Shown: positions 52,801 to 61,934 of the stretch, piece after piece
How the letters are laid out: each line of letters opens with the position of its first letter
How positions within the stretch are numbered: the first letter of the stretch is position 1
NCBI GenBank assembly: GCA_964546815.1
Contig: CAZJLR010000011.1
Coordinates: 62,001-126,000, forward strand
Direction of reading: 5' to 3'
DNA from: JAIEPM01 sp964546815
Lineage (GTDB): Bacteria > Cyanobacteriota > Vampirovibrionia > Obscuribacterales > Obscuribacteraceae
Length of the DNA: 64,000 nucleotides
Translations under genes and position numbers: made by a program
The notes under the pieces: model-generated
The model's database searches: none
The model's input: the letters and a program-made list of their open reading frames with translations, nothing else
What the model was told of the DNA's origin: nothing

Positions 52801-55800
52801 GACCCAGAGAGAATTCCAAGTGTATTTGTACTGACATTACCTGCGGTGACACCACCACCAGCTCCCATTGCGATCAAATCTACGCTATTTGAAGCTGAGA
52901 TAGATGCAACGCTAATACTTCCTGCTGAAGACTGAAGGATGATGTTATTGCCAGTTAGAAAGTTGAGTCCGGTGCTGGCATCACTTATTGAGCCGACGGT
53001 GTTTAGATTAATAAATCCAAGAGAACCATAGGCTGTAATTGAGTTTTGAACGGATATTGTATTGCCGCCTAATATTAATCCACCGACAGAAATTGTACCC
53101 AAAACACGGATATCGCCTGTGCTGTTGATCACAGCTCCAGTCGATTGGGAAGTCAGTATATTTAAAGTCGGCGTTGTCGAACTGATGTAAGTGCCACCAA
53201 AACCGTTAAAAGCCAAAAACGGAGCATTTACCTTGAGTGCCGAATTTATATTTCCTATGTTGCCGTGCGCTGAGGTCAGGCTGACAAAGTCCGATTTGTA
53301 CCCTGTCGTAGAAGTAATATCCTGGCTAGCGAAAGCATAGATACTTCCATCTAAGCTTTGCCCTTGTGAGCTTGTAACGGCACCGGTTGATATTGAGCCG
53401 AATGGCTGCTGATTGGCTACCGATGATGAATGGGCGCCCAAGCCTACCAGATAAGTAGAACTGGAACCTATGCTAACAGTTGGTAAATAAATATCACCAC
53501 CAGTGCTGGTGGCACCACCTAAGACCATCCAGGCTTGCTCGCCGGCTGCTGAATTTGTACCGTAAGTTTTAGTCGCAGCAAAATCACCTGCGGACATAAT
53601 GATTGCGCCACTTACATTGGCATTTGTAGTGATAGACCCGCCGATGCCGATAGCGCGAATATTTCCACTGGCAAGAACGATGAGGTCTCCTTTTACCACC
53701 ATATTGCCACCAGCCGCGAAGAGGCTGTTAGTCAGGTCAACATCTCCATTTGCATTTTGAATTATGGTGGTTTTTGATGTCTCCTGGACAATACCAAATC
53801 CGTTGCCGATGTCGAGCCCAAGGTTTGTTTGCCACTGAAGATTTCCGAAGAGCACGGGTTTGATCAAAACATCAACATTGTTCGGTCTTGTAAGGAATGA
53901 GATTGAGCCTCCGGAAACCACTACCGGATTTTGGGCTCCCGCACCAAGAATTATGATACTCTTGCCCTGCATGCTGATGGCGCCCCCGGTGCCCAGCTCA
54001 GCAACTGGGAATAATCCATTATTTAACTTAGCAAGAGAATATCCGGTACCGCCTAAGCTAGATACGATGCCGGCTATTTGTATCGCATCACCCCCACCGG
54101 CCAAATTTTGACTGGCTCTAACGTGAATGTTTCCACCTGTCGCCGGGGGACCGGACTTGATCAAATTCAACCCCGCTGGCAGATCGGTATTCACACCACC
54201 AATAGACTCCGAAATCATTCCCGCGGTAGATTGCAGAATGGGCGCTTGAACGCCTCGCCCAAAACCGGTGACAGGACTAATAACGGTATTTCCGGCGCTT
54301 ATATTAGCCAGACCTTGTGAAAGATCTGCAGTGTTGGCCCCGCCATGATCGCTAACATGAAAGACTTGAAGTGAAAATAGATCGACGTCAGCCCTGGTTG
54401 CCCCTCCATTATGAGTAATACTTGCATAGAGTGGATTTCTCAAGCTCTCCAGAACACCTAGCTGAGCATTGAAAACGCTCTCTCCTTGAGAGTTGTTCTG
54501 GTTGAGAAACAACACGCCACCACCTACACCACCGCCCCTCACAATCGTCAAAGGGTCAGTTAGAGCGACTGCTCCAATTGAAAAGTTGTCTATTGTTACT
54601 GCACCTAAAAGTCCAAGCGTTGGCCCTGTGATTGCACTTATCAAACTGCCATCATTAACTACATTCACACCAACTGATATACCAAACGAGACGAGGTTAG
54701 GTCCGTTGGCACCGTTTCGCCCAGTAACGCCAAAAACACCAGGCAGTCCGCCATCGCCACCGGTGGCTATTAAGCTGCCACTTACACCAACCTGTCCCTC
54801 AGGAGCAAGAAGCACGATGTTGCCGCCGTTGCCTCCGATGCCTCCCAGTCCTCCTTCGCCGCCCAATCCGCCGGCACCACCAGCAGCACCAACAGTGCCA
54901 ATAGTGAAGTTGATGCCAGCATTAATGTTGAAATTGCGCGCGTTTTGAACAGTGCCGTTTGCAGAGGCACTAATTTGTATTCCAACTCCACTCGCAGCAC
55001 CTGCGCCGGCATTTCCACCAGCGCCGCCATTACCACCAGCGCCGCCTGTTCCTCCGGCGCTGTTTACACCTTGCAGAGCCATCTGGATGGTGGGCGTGTT
55101 CTCTTGCACACCAGCAGAAGTAGTTGAGATGTATGTATATCGCAAGGGAGTAACAGAGATATTGTTTCCATTGATGGCTGTTACTGCCAACTTTTCTTCC
55201 TGTCTATCGAAATCAGTTAAGACAATTCTCTGCCCGACAAAAAATCCCCTGTTGTTATTGACTTGCAGCAATGTGGAACCTGCCGCAAGATACAAGAATG
55301 TGCCAGTGCCATCATCAAATGGCGTGTTGGTAATGGTAGTCATGCCACCATTAGGTCCTTGTACGGGGGTTATTACAATATCCCCAACGGACGACTTTAT
55401 GCTGACAGAACCACCGCCACCACCGGCGCCACCACCACCGCCGTCACCGCCACTACCGCCCGCACCACCTGTACCGCCACGTCCGGCACGTATCGCCCCG
55501 CCCCCGTTGCCGCCATTGCCTCCGGTGCCCCCATTGGCACCATTACCACCGTTACCGCCGTCTCCGCCAAAACTCTGGACATTACCCTGTATTCGGATGA
55601 ACTGCACTGAACTGATGTTGATGTCTCCACCAGCGGCTCCCGCGCCACCACCACCACCACTGCCAGCACCACCGCCACTGCCGCCGGCGCCACCACGACC
55701 ACCGGAGAATGCGGCTGTTCCACCGGCTCCGGGTGCCCCAGCATTGTTGCCGGAAGCTCCATCACCACCACGTCCGCCATCACCACCAGCGGTAGATATA

Positions 55801-58079
55801 GCGGCATTGTTTAGAAAAATACCGTTGCTACCGAAAACGAGCACGTTGAGCGTGCCACCTACACCACCGTCTCCGCCACCGAAACCGCTGCCACCTGTGC
55901 CACCCGAGCCAGCAGTGCCGCCGCTAGCAGAAGTGAATGTGCCGCCTCCATCTCTGCCGCTGCCACCGACGCCACCAATACCGCCATTGCCACCATTACC
56001 GCCGACTCCGCCAAACATATTGAGGGAACCACCCACAACGACACTCTGATTTGCTGTGAGCGTGACTATATTCGCTGCGCCACCTGGTCCTCCCAGTCCT
56101 CCGCGACCACCATCACCACCATAATTCCCATTGCCACCGCGACCACCATTTAGGCCTGAAGGTCCTCTCTGCCCGCCATCACCACCGGTGCCTGCAATGC
56201 CACCAGAGCCGCCAAAGCCTCCATCGCCACCCGTAGCCAAAACGTCTCGAGTCTGAATAGAAAAAGCCGAAATGCTTATGGGCCCAGCAATGCCGCCGTA
56301 ACCACCAGTTCCACCATTCCCGCCGTTGCCGCCAGTGCCGCCGTCTCCGCCTGTTCCTCGCGTTCCGGCTGGTGCGCTGCCACCATTTCCGCCTTGCATT
56401 CCGGCGCCGCCAGTTCCGCCGCCTCCACCATTACCGCCTTTTCCACCGGTGGCGGTAATCGCTAATATGTTGGCAAACCCGCCAGCTGTAATCGTGATTG
56501 AGCCGGCATCACCGCCGTCGCCACCATTTGAACCGTTGTCGCCATTTCCACCGTTTAGGCCTGGGTTGCCGACGCCGCCTGTGGCTCCCAATCTGTTGTT
56601 TGTTCCGCCCTGGGCAGCTTGTTGTCCTGTGAAATCCCTACCATCCTGCCCCCTGCCTCCGGCTCCGCCAAACCCGCCCGAAGTATCTATGTTGGCGATA
56701 GTAACGCTCCCGGTGGCGTTTATAGTGACTGCGCCTCCCGAGCCCCCGCTGGTACCATTAAAAGAGCCGCTGCCGGCAACACCATTTCTACCGCTGGTAT
56801 CAACGTTGGCGAGGCTAATGTTGCCCTTACCCACAACATTATTCGTGTTGAGGGCCGTAACACTGATTGGTCCTCCACGATTGACGAGACTTATGCCACC
56901 CATGTTGACGTTGCCGCCGCTCGCGCTGCCGCCGGTTATGTTGCCACTGGTATCAAATGTAACTCCAGCTCCAATTCTGGTGCTTGCAAAAGTAGAGTCG
57001 ATTCTTCCGTTGCCGGTTATAGTGACATCACCGGATGCAAGAGCAATGAAATTCTGTCCGCCAGTCGAGAAAAGCGAGTTTAAGTTGCCACCCAGATCAT
57101 TGTTATTGCTGGGAATGTTTAGCACCAGAGGACCATTGCCAGCCAGAAACACGGGATCGTTAGTCAAGACTGCCGAACCGATGTCGAGAGTACCGCTTGC
57201 CACCTGCACTGATGTCGCTGCCGCATCGATGTTAACGGGTCCGTTGAGCGAACCAGCATCAATATGAACGGCATTACTGGGGCTGACAAAGTTGATATTT
57301 GCTCCAGTTACACTTCCGCCTTCAAGAGTTATGCCTTCAAGTATTGATGTTGAGGAAGACTGAAGCAGATCGTTTACGATTGACACATTATTGAGAGCAT
57401 TGATTTGCCCGAGAGTATTCTGAATTAGAAGCGATTGATTTGTTATCGAACGGATGTCGATTGATCCACCGAGGCTCTGCAAGATGCCGTTTTGATTATT
57501 CAAAAGCGCTGTTGCGGCGTTCAAATTCCCAATCTGAGCCGAAATCACTCCGGAATTGACAATGGAGGTCAAAGCAGACATGTTGACGTTTTGCACAGCA
57601 GACATGACTGCATTGCTTGTGTTGGTTATGGTATTGCCGGCGGTTACAGACAGATTGGCTGCCGAGCTAATGTTGCCATAGTTTGTAAAATTGTTTACTG
57701 CCGTGAAATAGAGACTCAGGCTGTGTGCAAGATAAATCGGATTGATAGTGATTCCCTGCAAGCCGCCTGCCGGCATAATTGATGTAATCAATCCGCCGGC
57801 ATTGTTGGTGATGTTCTGTGCAGAGAAATTAGCGACAGTAACATTTGGGTCGCTTGAATATGCAAATATTGTGCCGGAGTTTGTGAGGTTCCCGCTAAGC
57901 GCCAAACCCTTGCTGCCTAAATGGCCAAAGTCAATCGCAACTGTTTGGTTCTTTGCCACGTTCAGGATGCCTGAATCGGGTACAGCGGTTAACTCCGCAG
58001 CACGACAATTGCTAACTGTGGCAGCAAGCATCGAAACAGAAAGCAATAGTGGAAAGAATCTCTTTCGAGCTTTAGCCAT
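49887..58079 (-). CDS. Giant exported Gly-rich beta-helix protein, paralogue of 37437
   Basis: A 2730-residue protein; ATG follows TGAGGATAATGA. Residues 1-28 are a signal peptide ('FFPLLLSVSMLAATVSNCRA'). Residues about 30-400 match the N-terminal beta-helix of the other giant ('NNFTNYGNISSAANLSV' here, 'NNVANFGAITSAGSLNI' there). Residues about 463-1120 are Gly-Gly-X blocks as in PE_PGRS proteins, broken by short beta strands and by one insert (about 880-1000) with 'GFFVGQRIVL...NNISVTPLRY'. More beta helix follows, then a 'VPQNVVL' module (about 2225-2265), a FecR-like domain and the tail 'LVYRKLLKTAVVV'. No beta-barrel or sortase motif. It converges with 37437 (72-base gap) and lies downstream of the lectin kinase. 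Confidence 0.9.
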   Translation of the reverse strand: MAKARKRFFPLLLSVSMLAATVSNCRAAELTAVPDSGILNVAKNQTVAIDFGHLGSKGLALSGNLTNSGTIFAYSSDPNVTVANFSAQNITNNAGGLITSIMPAGGLQGITINPIYLAHSLSLYFTAVNNFTNYGNISSAANLSVTAGNTITNTSNAVMSAVQNVNMSALTSIVNSGVISAQIGNLNAATALLNNQNGILQSLGGSIDIRSITNQSLLIQNTLGQINALNNVSIVNDLLQSSSTSILEGITLEGGSVTGANINFVSPSNAVHIDAGSLNGPVNIDAAATSVQVASGTLDIGSAVLTNDPVFLAGNGPLVLNIPSNNNDLGGNLNSLFSTGGQNFIALASGDVTITGNGRIDSTFASTRIGAGVTFDTSGNITGGSASGGNVNMGGISLVNRGGPISVTALNTNNVVGKGNISLANVDTSGRNGVAGSGSFNGTSGGSGGAVTINATGSVTIANIDTSGGFGGAGGRGQDGRDFTGQQAAQGGTNNRLGATGGVGNPGLNGGNGDNGSNGGDGGDAGSITITAGGFANILAITATGGKGGNGGGGGTGGAGMQGGNGGSAPAGTRGTGGDGGTGGNGGNGGTGGYGGIAGPISISAFSIQTRDVLATGGDGGFGGSGGIAGTGGDGGQRGPSGLNGGRGGNGNYGGDGGRGGLGGPGGAANIVTLTANQSVVVGGSLNMFGGVGGNGGNGGIGGVGGSGRDGGGTFTSASGGTAGSGGTGGSGFGGGDGGVGGTLNVLVFGSNGIFLNNAAISTAGGDGGRGGDGASGNNAGAPGAGGTAAFSGGRGGAGGSGGGAGSGGGGGAGAAGGDINISSVQFIRIQGNVQSFGGDGGNGGNGANGGTGGNGGNGGGAIRAGRGGTGGAGGSGGDGGGGGAGGGGGSVSIKSSVGDIVITPVQGPNGGMTTITNTPFDDGTGTFLYLAAGSTLLQVNNNRGFFVGQRIVLTDFDRQEEKLAVTAINGNNISVTPLRYTYISTTSAGVQENTPTIQMALQGVNSAGGTGGAGGNGGAGGNAGAGAASGVGIQISASANGTVQNARNFNINAGINFTIGTVGAAGGAGGLGGEGGLGGIGGNGGNIVLLAPEGQVGVSGSLIATGGDGGLPGVFGVTGRNGANGPNLVSFGISVGVNVVNDGSLISAITGPTLGLLGAVTIDNFSIGAVALTDPLTIVRGGGVGGGVLFLNQNNSQGESVFNAQLGVLESLRNPLYASITHNGGATRADVDLFSLQVFHVSDHGGANTADLSQGLANISAGNTVISPVTGFGRGVQAPILQSTAGMISESIGGVNTDLPAGLNLIKSGPPATGGNIHVRASQNLAGGGDAIQIAGIVSSLGGTGYSLAKLNNGLFPVAELGTGGAISMQGKSIIILGAGAQNPVVVSGGSISFLTRPNNVDVLIKPVLFGNLQWQTNLGLDIGNGFGIVQETSKTTIIQNANGDVDLTNSLFAAGGNMVVKGDLIVLASGNIRAIGIGGSITTNANVSGAIIMSAGDFAATKTYGTNSAAGEQAWMVLGGATSTGGDIYLPTVSIGSSSTYLVGLGAHSSSVANQQPFGSISTGAVTSSQGQSLDGSIYAFASQDITSTTGYKSDFVSLTSAHGNIGNINSALKVNAPFLAFNGFGGTYISSTTPTLNILTSQSTGAVINSTGDIRVLGTISVGGLILGGNTISVQNSITAYGSLGFINLNTVGSISDASTGLNFLTGNNIILQSSAGSISVASISASNSVDLIAMGAGGGVTAGNVSTNTLGILSGSAGATVGTTNAVNLVVRSAGDVQVTDTSAVNLGGVGRLPSHGQNFQLSAPGITVSGVLQADQNILLDASSGAAGVFLNRNVVAGNLVDIRSGGSISQTNSMVNATTLTMSAVVDIGSAAGSIVSTATSINIPTAGRDLFLYNDNANGSLTMNTGFTGRNYFIVEIGSLAVNGAINVSGDVSLVAVGGGSLSLAQNVSGSTVQLAGTNTNAGIGRISDGAVIQTGGIITASNSLILRSGDGGTHSTLSGGVLQTNVTGTLDFRSTGSTLVNNTGAITNLLGRATTFKITTNSDVSMGNIDTTNGDLSVVTSSGKLAIQDFTHILAHEGNITLSNLSANGTIAIGTEDSIFATRAAGAVIQFTVGPAAASFTNPISPSANISPAATGGGAVFFGANAALRISASAPTTIVRANGTNSAVVFDAASAAGGGIAVGGKSVISANVVPQLSSLDLNDPVVAKEIKTMQNLGFLGGSLVLNAAGQPIGGNVIILQTDIYTDLSGLSVPQNVVLGLNNFISPIRVDVSPVNFTNNVLINGVLSFTGTASQSNTVNIQSTANQPVLVTGANSVINSPGALSIVGNGSFDLSGAINVRSLNLQTTSGGIISNAAISAPSGVVNISTGNNGSVVVNNIINAISGAININANGSGTISGSGLLFTGQLSLTSGSGDIGSTKSPLITTVNTQVTSNTSGAVFVNKISFPAPTLTIPSSDGSEKIVQNVIPFLLNLEGLSNPPLMANGVLTVDGNLSLNGPILNIPAGENADSGQGNGQVGETASALPVIFIGAVPGDATGSTVGNDSNRLNRTANGGYSFGNGIAMFAPDKNIQVQTPFGTMNINKGAIVLVVATSRAVSIYDLHDEHANDVSVVVDGRGVGLAPGAHLTITNHSSESMGKVNPLQMIGHRRIESRVNAKTKEFSSEFSIASAITQLKSIAALRHSREAREQLVYRKLLKTAVVVSLMGSSKGAYQRTFAPKS
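54717..56760 (-). repeat. PE_PGRS-like GGX-coding repeat region
   Basis: About 2 kb of imperfect GGN-GGN repeat (seen as CCN/CCG runs on the plus strand) encodes most of the poly-Gly blocks of the giant protein at 49887. Units are blocks of roughly 25-60 residues such as 'GGNGGNGGTGGYGG', each introduced by a short beta-strand phrase. Local GC is much higher than in flanking DNA and the plus strand shows long false Pro-rich frames. Confidence 0.85.
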
Positions 58080-58517
58080 TCATTATCCTCAAAGGCGTTA
58101 TGAGCAAGATTTTCTCTTGATCACCCATTCCTATTATGGAATGCAAACGCAGGCAAAGCAATCCTTAGGCATAGCTTGCAATAGTGCTTGGAGCAAGCTT
58201 CTGTGGGTGAAAAACAGCATCATTACGGGCTCAACTTATGTGCAAGGCTAATAACACACGGCTGATTAAATTCTTGACAACCTCAAAAAAGGCACTGCAT
58301 CGGGAATTTGACACCTCTCATCTTGCAGACTTTAAGCTAAATGCTTTCACTTAGTCGACATTAGTACACTGGTCTGGGCGGATAAAGTGACTTGAGACCA
58401 ATGGTTTGGACTCTGAAAATCTCAACCTGACTGAGTTTACTAAATACCTTCAAGGCGCTGAAGTCGCCATCGAATAACGACTCCTGACTCAAGTTACATG
58501 GCTCACGGTGTTCTTTA
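58080..58517 (-). promoter_or_regulatory. Intergenic region between lectin kinase and giant gene
   Basis: A 438-base gap with no gene. Near the giant gene start the minus strand carries TTGCTT (58161-58156), a 17-base spacer and CATAAT (58138-58133), a plausible sigma-70 promoter about 55 bases before the ATG. The -10 lies inside a perfect 6-6-6 dyad CATTCC-TATTAT-GGAATG (58126-58143), a good operator candidate. The giant gene is therefore likely to have its own regulated promoter. Nothing is recognised in the rest. Confidence 0.5.
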
Positions 58518-61500
58518 TCACTTAACTATAGGCAGAGTTATTAACACGGTGGTGCCTTCCTGTTTTGTTATCAGATTGATGGAGCCTGCATGCAGTTTGC
58601 AAAGCCGGTCTGCAAGCGGAAGTCCAAGTCCGGTAAGTGCTTTTCCTCTTACAAAACGGAAGCGATTAAAAATCTGCGGTTGCAGATCAGGATCGATGCC
58701 CGGTCCTTTGTCTTCGATTTCTGCCTTCAATGTGTCCTCAACTTCCCGCAAGGAAACTGTCAATTTTCCAGAATTAGGCGATGCCGAAACAGCGTTAGCA
58801 ATAACAATCGCACACAGGCGCGTGAGCAACTGTCTGTCACCTCGAATTATCGCATCATCAAACTCATCAGCTATGTCTACTGAAACACCTTTCGTTGCGG
58901 AGTCAATTAGTTTATTGAGGCTTTCTTCCAGAATCTCAGCGAAACACAATCTTTCTGTGCTCATGTTATATGTTCCTGAATCAATTTTCTCAATCAGGAG
59001 CAAGTCGTTTATCTGCGATAGCAAATACTCTAACTCGTGAGTCGAATGTTTCAATATTTCTGCTGGCTCTTTTGCAATTTCTCCGCATGCACCATCGGCA
59101 AGTAACTCGATGCCAGTCAGCAAGGCAGTCAATGGAGTACGCAAATCATGATTGATAACGGCAATCAACTCTTGCTTTTGTGTCTCACCTTCCAAGATTG
59201 CGCTTGATGCCTCACACAATTGTTGGTCTAGCAATGTAAGCTCATCGTTGCCTGACAAAGACTGATTTATTGGTGTTCCTTGCGCAAAATCCTCTGTTTT
59301 GGCCTTTAGTAAATTGATTCTTTCAAGAATGCGCAGAGCAATAAACGAAGCGGCAAGAATTATGACGAGATCAGCAATGGCTGCTATGGCAAGAACAACA
59401 GACAATCTTGAACGAAAGATTTTGTCTCCTTCATACGCTGATTCAAAGCTTGCTTTTTGCAGGTCAAAAATCCTATAGATGGATTCTTCGATTTCATTAA
59501 AACAACTTTCAGCGCGCCCCTTAATTCGCATCATCGTGTCGAGTGATTTCTCAGGGTGTCTATCAAGGTAAGTTCCAATCTTGTGCACAATGCGCATTTG
59601 TTTATCGATGCCAGCAAGTTCCTGGTTTACTGATAGTCCTTTGGGCCAGATAACAATGTTTGAAGCAGCATCAACAATGACCAAATAAGGTTTGTGCGCT
59701 GATATTACGAGCACCGAGTTTGGGTATCCATTACTGGCTGATTGCCAATATGGACTGTGTCCGTGATACAGAACAAGATTGCCATCTTTTTGGAATGCTG
59801 CACAGCAGTTACCTTTAGGATCTGCCTCTGGTTTGCCAGTCTCCCAGAGGCGCGTTCGTTTAGGTCCGTCTAGCACCAAATTCCCGTCTGCTTGCATCAA
59901 AAGCCGAAAGAACCTTGTGCTTTTCGAGTGCCCTGCGTTTAGCAAGAGTGAGCCTGCAGGAAATTGAACTTGTTCACTCGAACCAGAAATAAATTGGAGT
60001 TGGTCTGGTGCTTTGGACCTGCTCACAAGCCAATCGATCTTCTCTTGCATTTTTTTCAGCCAATCATCGGCTTCTTCAAACTCACCCTGTCCTGCTGATT
60101 GTATGCTGAGTAAACACAGAGCAAAAAGGTCTTGTGTTTCCATTACGATTGCCTTTTCTTCAGCAAAATGTTTGGCACTCAATGCAGATTGCTTGAATGT
60201 TTCGAATAACTCAAAGAATAGGAAAAATTGCACACAAATGAATAAGAGCATCATCGCAGTAAACTGCATTTTAATGCTGCCCGGTTTCTTATTCTTATTA
60301 ACAGACGACGAACTTTCTAAATTCATATCTGGAGTGGCACTTGTTTGTCCAGCAGGAACAGTTGCCGACATTGGTAGCTTGAAAAAAAACATGCTGCCTT
60401 TGCCTGCTTCGCTCAGGCAGGCAATCTCACCACCATGTGCTTCGATTATATCCTTGCAAATAGCAAGCCCTAAACCAGTGCCGGCTCTTTTGACACCATC
60501 AAGAGCCTTTAGCTGACTGAACTTCTTAAACAACTTACCAATTTCAGATGCAGAAATACCGGGACCACTGTCCTTAACACTGACACAGTAATTTCTGCCG
60601 TCGCAAGTTAGTGAAAAAAGAATTTCTCCTTGATCTGGTGAGTACTTTATCGCATTAGAAAGCAAGTTGAGAACAACTCTGTCGATGAGTGCGCGATCTA
60701 CATTCATTTCAAAATCCTGGCACTCAACCTGCAATTTGAGTTGTCGTTTGTTTAGCAAAGAATCAACAGATGACACAGCAGTTGCACAAAGGTCTTTGCT
60801 CGAGTAGCGACTGCATTGTAAGGTAATTTTATTGGACAAGCTTTGACTCAAAATTTCGCTCATCGAACCCAACAACTGAATTAAAGAAGAAATATTTTTC
60901 CGTGCTCTTTCCAGAAGGCGCTTAGCCTCCGGGGTCCAAGATTCGGAGTCCAGGAGTTTGGTCAAAGAGTTGTCCACTCGAATGAGTGCCGTCGTTTGTA
61001 CAGACTGTAATAGTGCCAAATAGCTGCTGCGCCTATTTCTATCTTCGGCAAGACGAACAGACATTTGGTTGAAGCTATCACGCAACGAAGAAATTTCATT
61101 ATCTAGCCGGACTGGAGCGTCGATTTCTTCTAATAACTTGATCTTCTCGCAATCTTTTGCCAAACGGCTTATTGGGCGGCTTAACTGCATTTCGACAAAG
61201 AGGGCAAGCGCAATAGCAAACGCGATATTCACCAGCCCAGCAATATACAGCAGCGTAGTTGGCTCAAGCCCTAAAATGTTTCTTGTTGGCTTTAGTTGAT
61301 AAGCAAGCCCCCGAACATGGTCCATTAGCTCTTTGAGAGTTGGGTAAGATTCAGTCCTTACATTTCTGAAATTTTCGATTGCGCCAAGCATCTTGTCTGC
61401 TGGGGCATCAACAATTGCTGCCTCGGCTGCGTCAAGTCGCGCGAAAACTTTTTCTAAAATATCGGTATTGCCAAGACTACTACCGACAATCTTAAATTGC

Positions 61501-61853
61501 TTGACTGTAGAATTTGCTTGACTTTGACAAGCAACTCGAAGCATGCGCAAATCCTGAAGCAAAAAGCTGTCATCTGGCTTTAGCTCAAGCTGATTTAGCG
61601 TATTACTAAGCTTCTTGGTTAGTCCTATCTCTTTGGAAAGCTCCTGCAAAGCCTTAATTGTTGAGTATTCGCGATGTGCAAACTGTTCGGTTCTATTGAT
61701 GTCCAGACTGAGCACGCTTATGAAAACGGCTTCGATAATAGGCAAGAATACAAAAAACAATAGCAAACGAAGAGCGAGCGGTGACTGCAACAAACTTTTT
61801 AAGTTTGCGCTATTTTTCTCAGCAGGCTTTGCGACGGTAGATATAGATTTCAC
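58518..61853 (-). CDS. Tandem two-module histidine kinase with inserted bulb-type lectin sensor
   Basis: An 1111-residue protein from GTG 61853 (weak ribosome-binding site). Module 1: TM 28-50, sensor, TM 201-222, HAMP-like linker, a dimerisation region lacking the H-box, and an ATPase ('NLLSNAIKYS', 'DSGPGI', 'GTGLGL'). Module 2: TM 530-552, extracytoplasmic sensor, TM 815-840, HisKA with His902 ('INHDLRTPLTA') and ATPase ('DKGPGID', 'GLGLPLADRL'). Inside sensor 2, residues about 630-737 are a bulb-type (B_lectin/GNA) domain: the Q-x-D-x-N-x-V-x-Y site is perfect at 688-696, near-perfect at 654-662 (final Tyr is Asp) and degenerate at 725-736. These sites bind mannose in known lectins. The paralogue at 28714 has the same plan without the lectin. 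It lies upstream of the giant gene at 49887 on the same strand. Confidence 0.9.
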   Translation of the reverse strand: MKSISTVAKPAEKNSANLKSLLQSPLALRLLLFFVFLPIIEAVFISVLSLDINRTEQFAHREYSTIKALQELSKEIGLTKKLSNTLNQLELKPDDSFLLQDLRMLRVACQSQANSTVKQFKIVGSSLGNTDILEKVFARLDAAEAAIVDAPADKMLGAIENFRNVRTESYPTLKELMDHVRGLAYQLKPTRNILGLEPTTLLYIAGLVNIAFAIALALFVEMQLSRPISRLAKDCEKIKLLEEIDAPVRLDNEISSLRDSFNQMSVRLAEDRNRRSSYLALLQSVQTTALIRVDNSLTKLLDSESWTPEAKRLLERARKNISSLIQLLGSMSEILSQSLSNKITLQCSRYSSKDLCATAVSSVDSLLNKRQLKLQVECQDFEMNVDRALIDRVVLNLLSNAIKYSPDQGEILFSLTCDGRNYCVSVKDSGPGISASEIGKLFKKFSQLKALDGVKRAGTGLGLAICKDIIEAHGGEIACLSEAGKGSMFFFKLPMSATVPAGQTSATPDMNLESSSSVNKNKKPGSIKMQFTAMMLLFICVQFFLFFELFETFKQSALSAKHFAEEKAIVMETQDLFALCLLSIQSAGQGEFEEADDWLKKMQEKIDWLVSRSKAPDQLQFISGSSEQVQFPAGSLLLNAGHSKSTRFFRLLMQADGNLVLDGPKRTRLWETGKPEADPKGNCCAAFQKDGNLVLYHGHSPYWQSASNGYPNSVLVISAHKPYLVIVDAASNIVIWPKGLSVNQELAGIDKQMRIVHKIGTYLDRHPEKSLDTMMRIKGRAESCFNEIEESIYRIFDLQKASFESAYEGDKIFRSRLSVVLAIAAIADLVIILAASFIALRILERINLLKAKTEDFAQGTPINQSLSGNDELTLLDQQLCEASSAILEGETQKQELIAVINHDLRTPLTALLTGIELLADGACGEIAKEPAEILKHSTHELEYLLSQINDLLLIEKIDSGTYNMSTERLCFAEILEESLNKLIDSATKGVSVDIADEFDDAIIRGDRQLLTRLCAIVIANAVSASPNSGKLTVSLREVEDTLKAEIEDKGPGIDPDLQPQIFNRFRFVRGKALTGLGLPLADRLCKLHAGSINLITKQEGTTVLITLPIVK

Positions 61854-61934
61854 AGGAACAAATCTACTGCAATACTGCTGAAAATACCAGAGAGCAGGGT
61901 CATTGCTATTTCTTGGAGTATGCAGCTAGTCCTT

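Noticed and set aside
54952..56049. A 365-codon Pro-rich open frame on the plus strand, with similar frames at 56326-57267 and 50725-51141
   Set aside because: They are the complement of GGX and beta-helix codons in the giant minus-strand gene; the Pro/Ala-rich, low-complexity character and lack of starts with ribosome-binding sites mark them as shadows.
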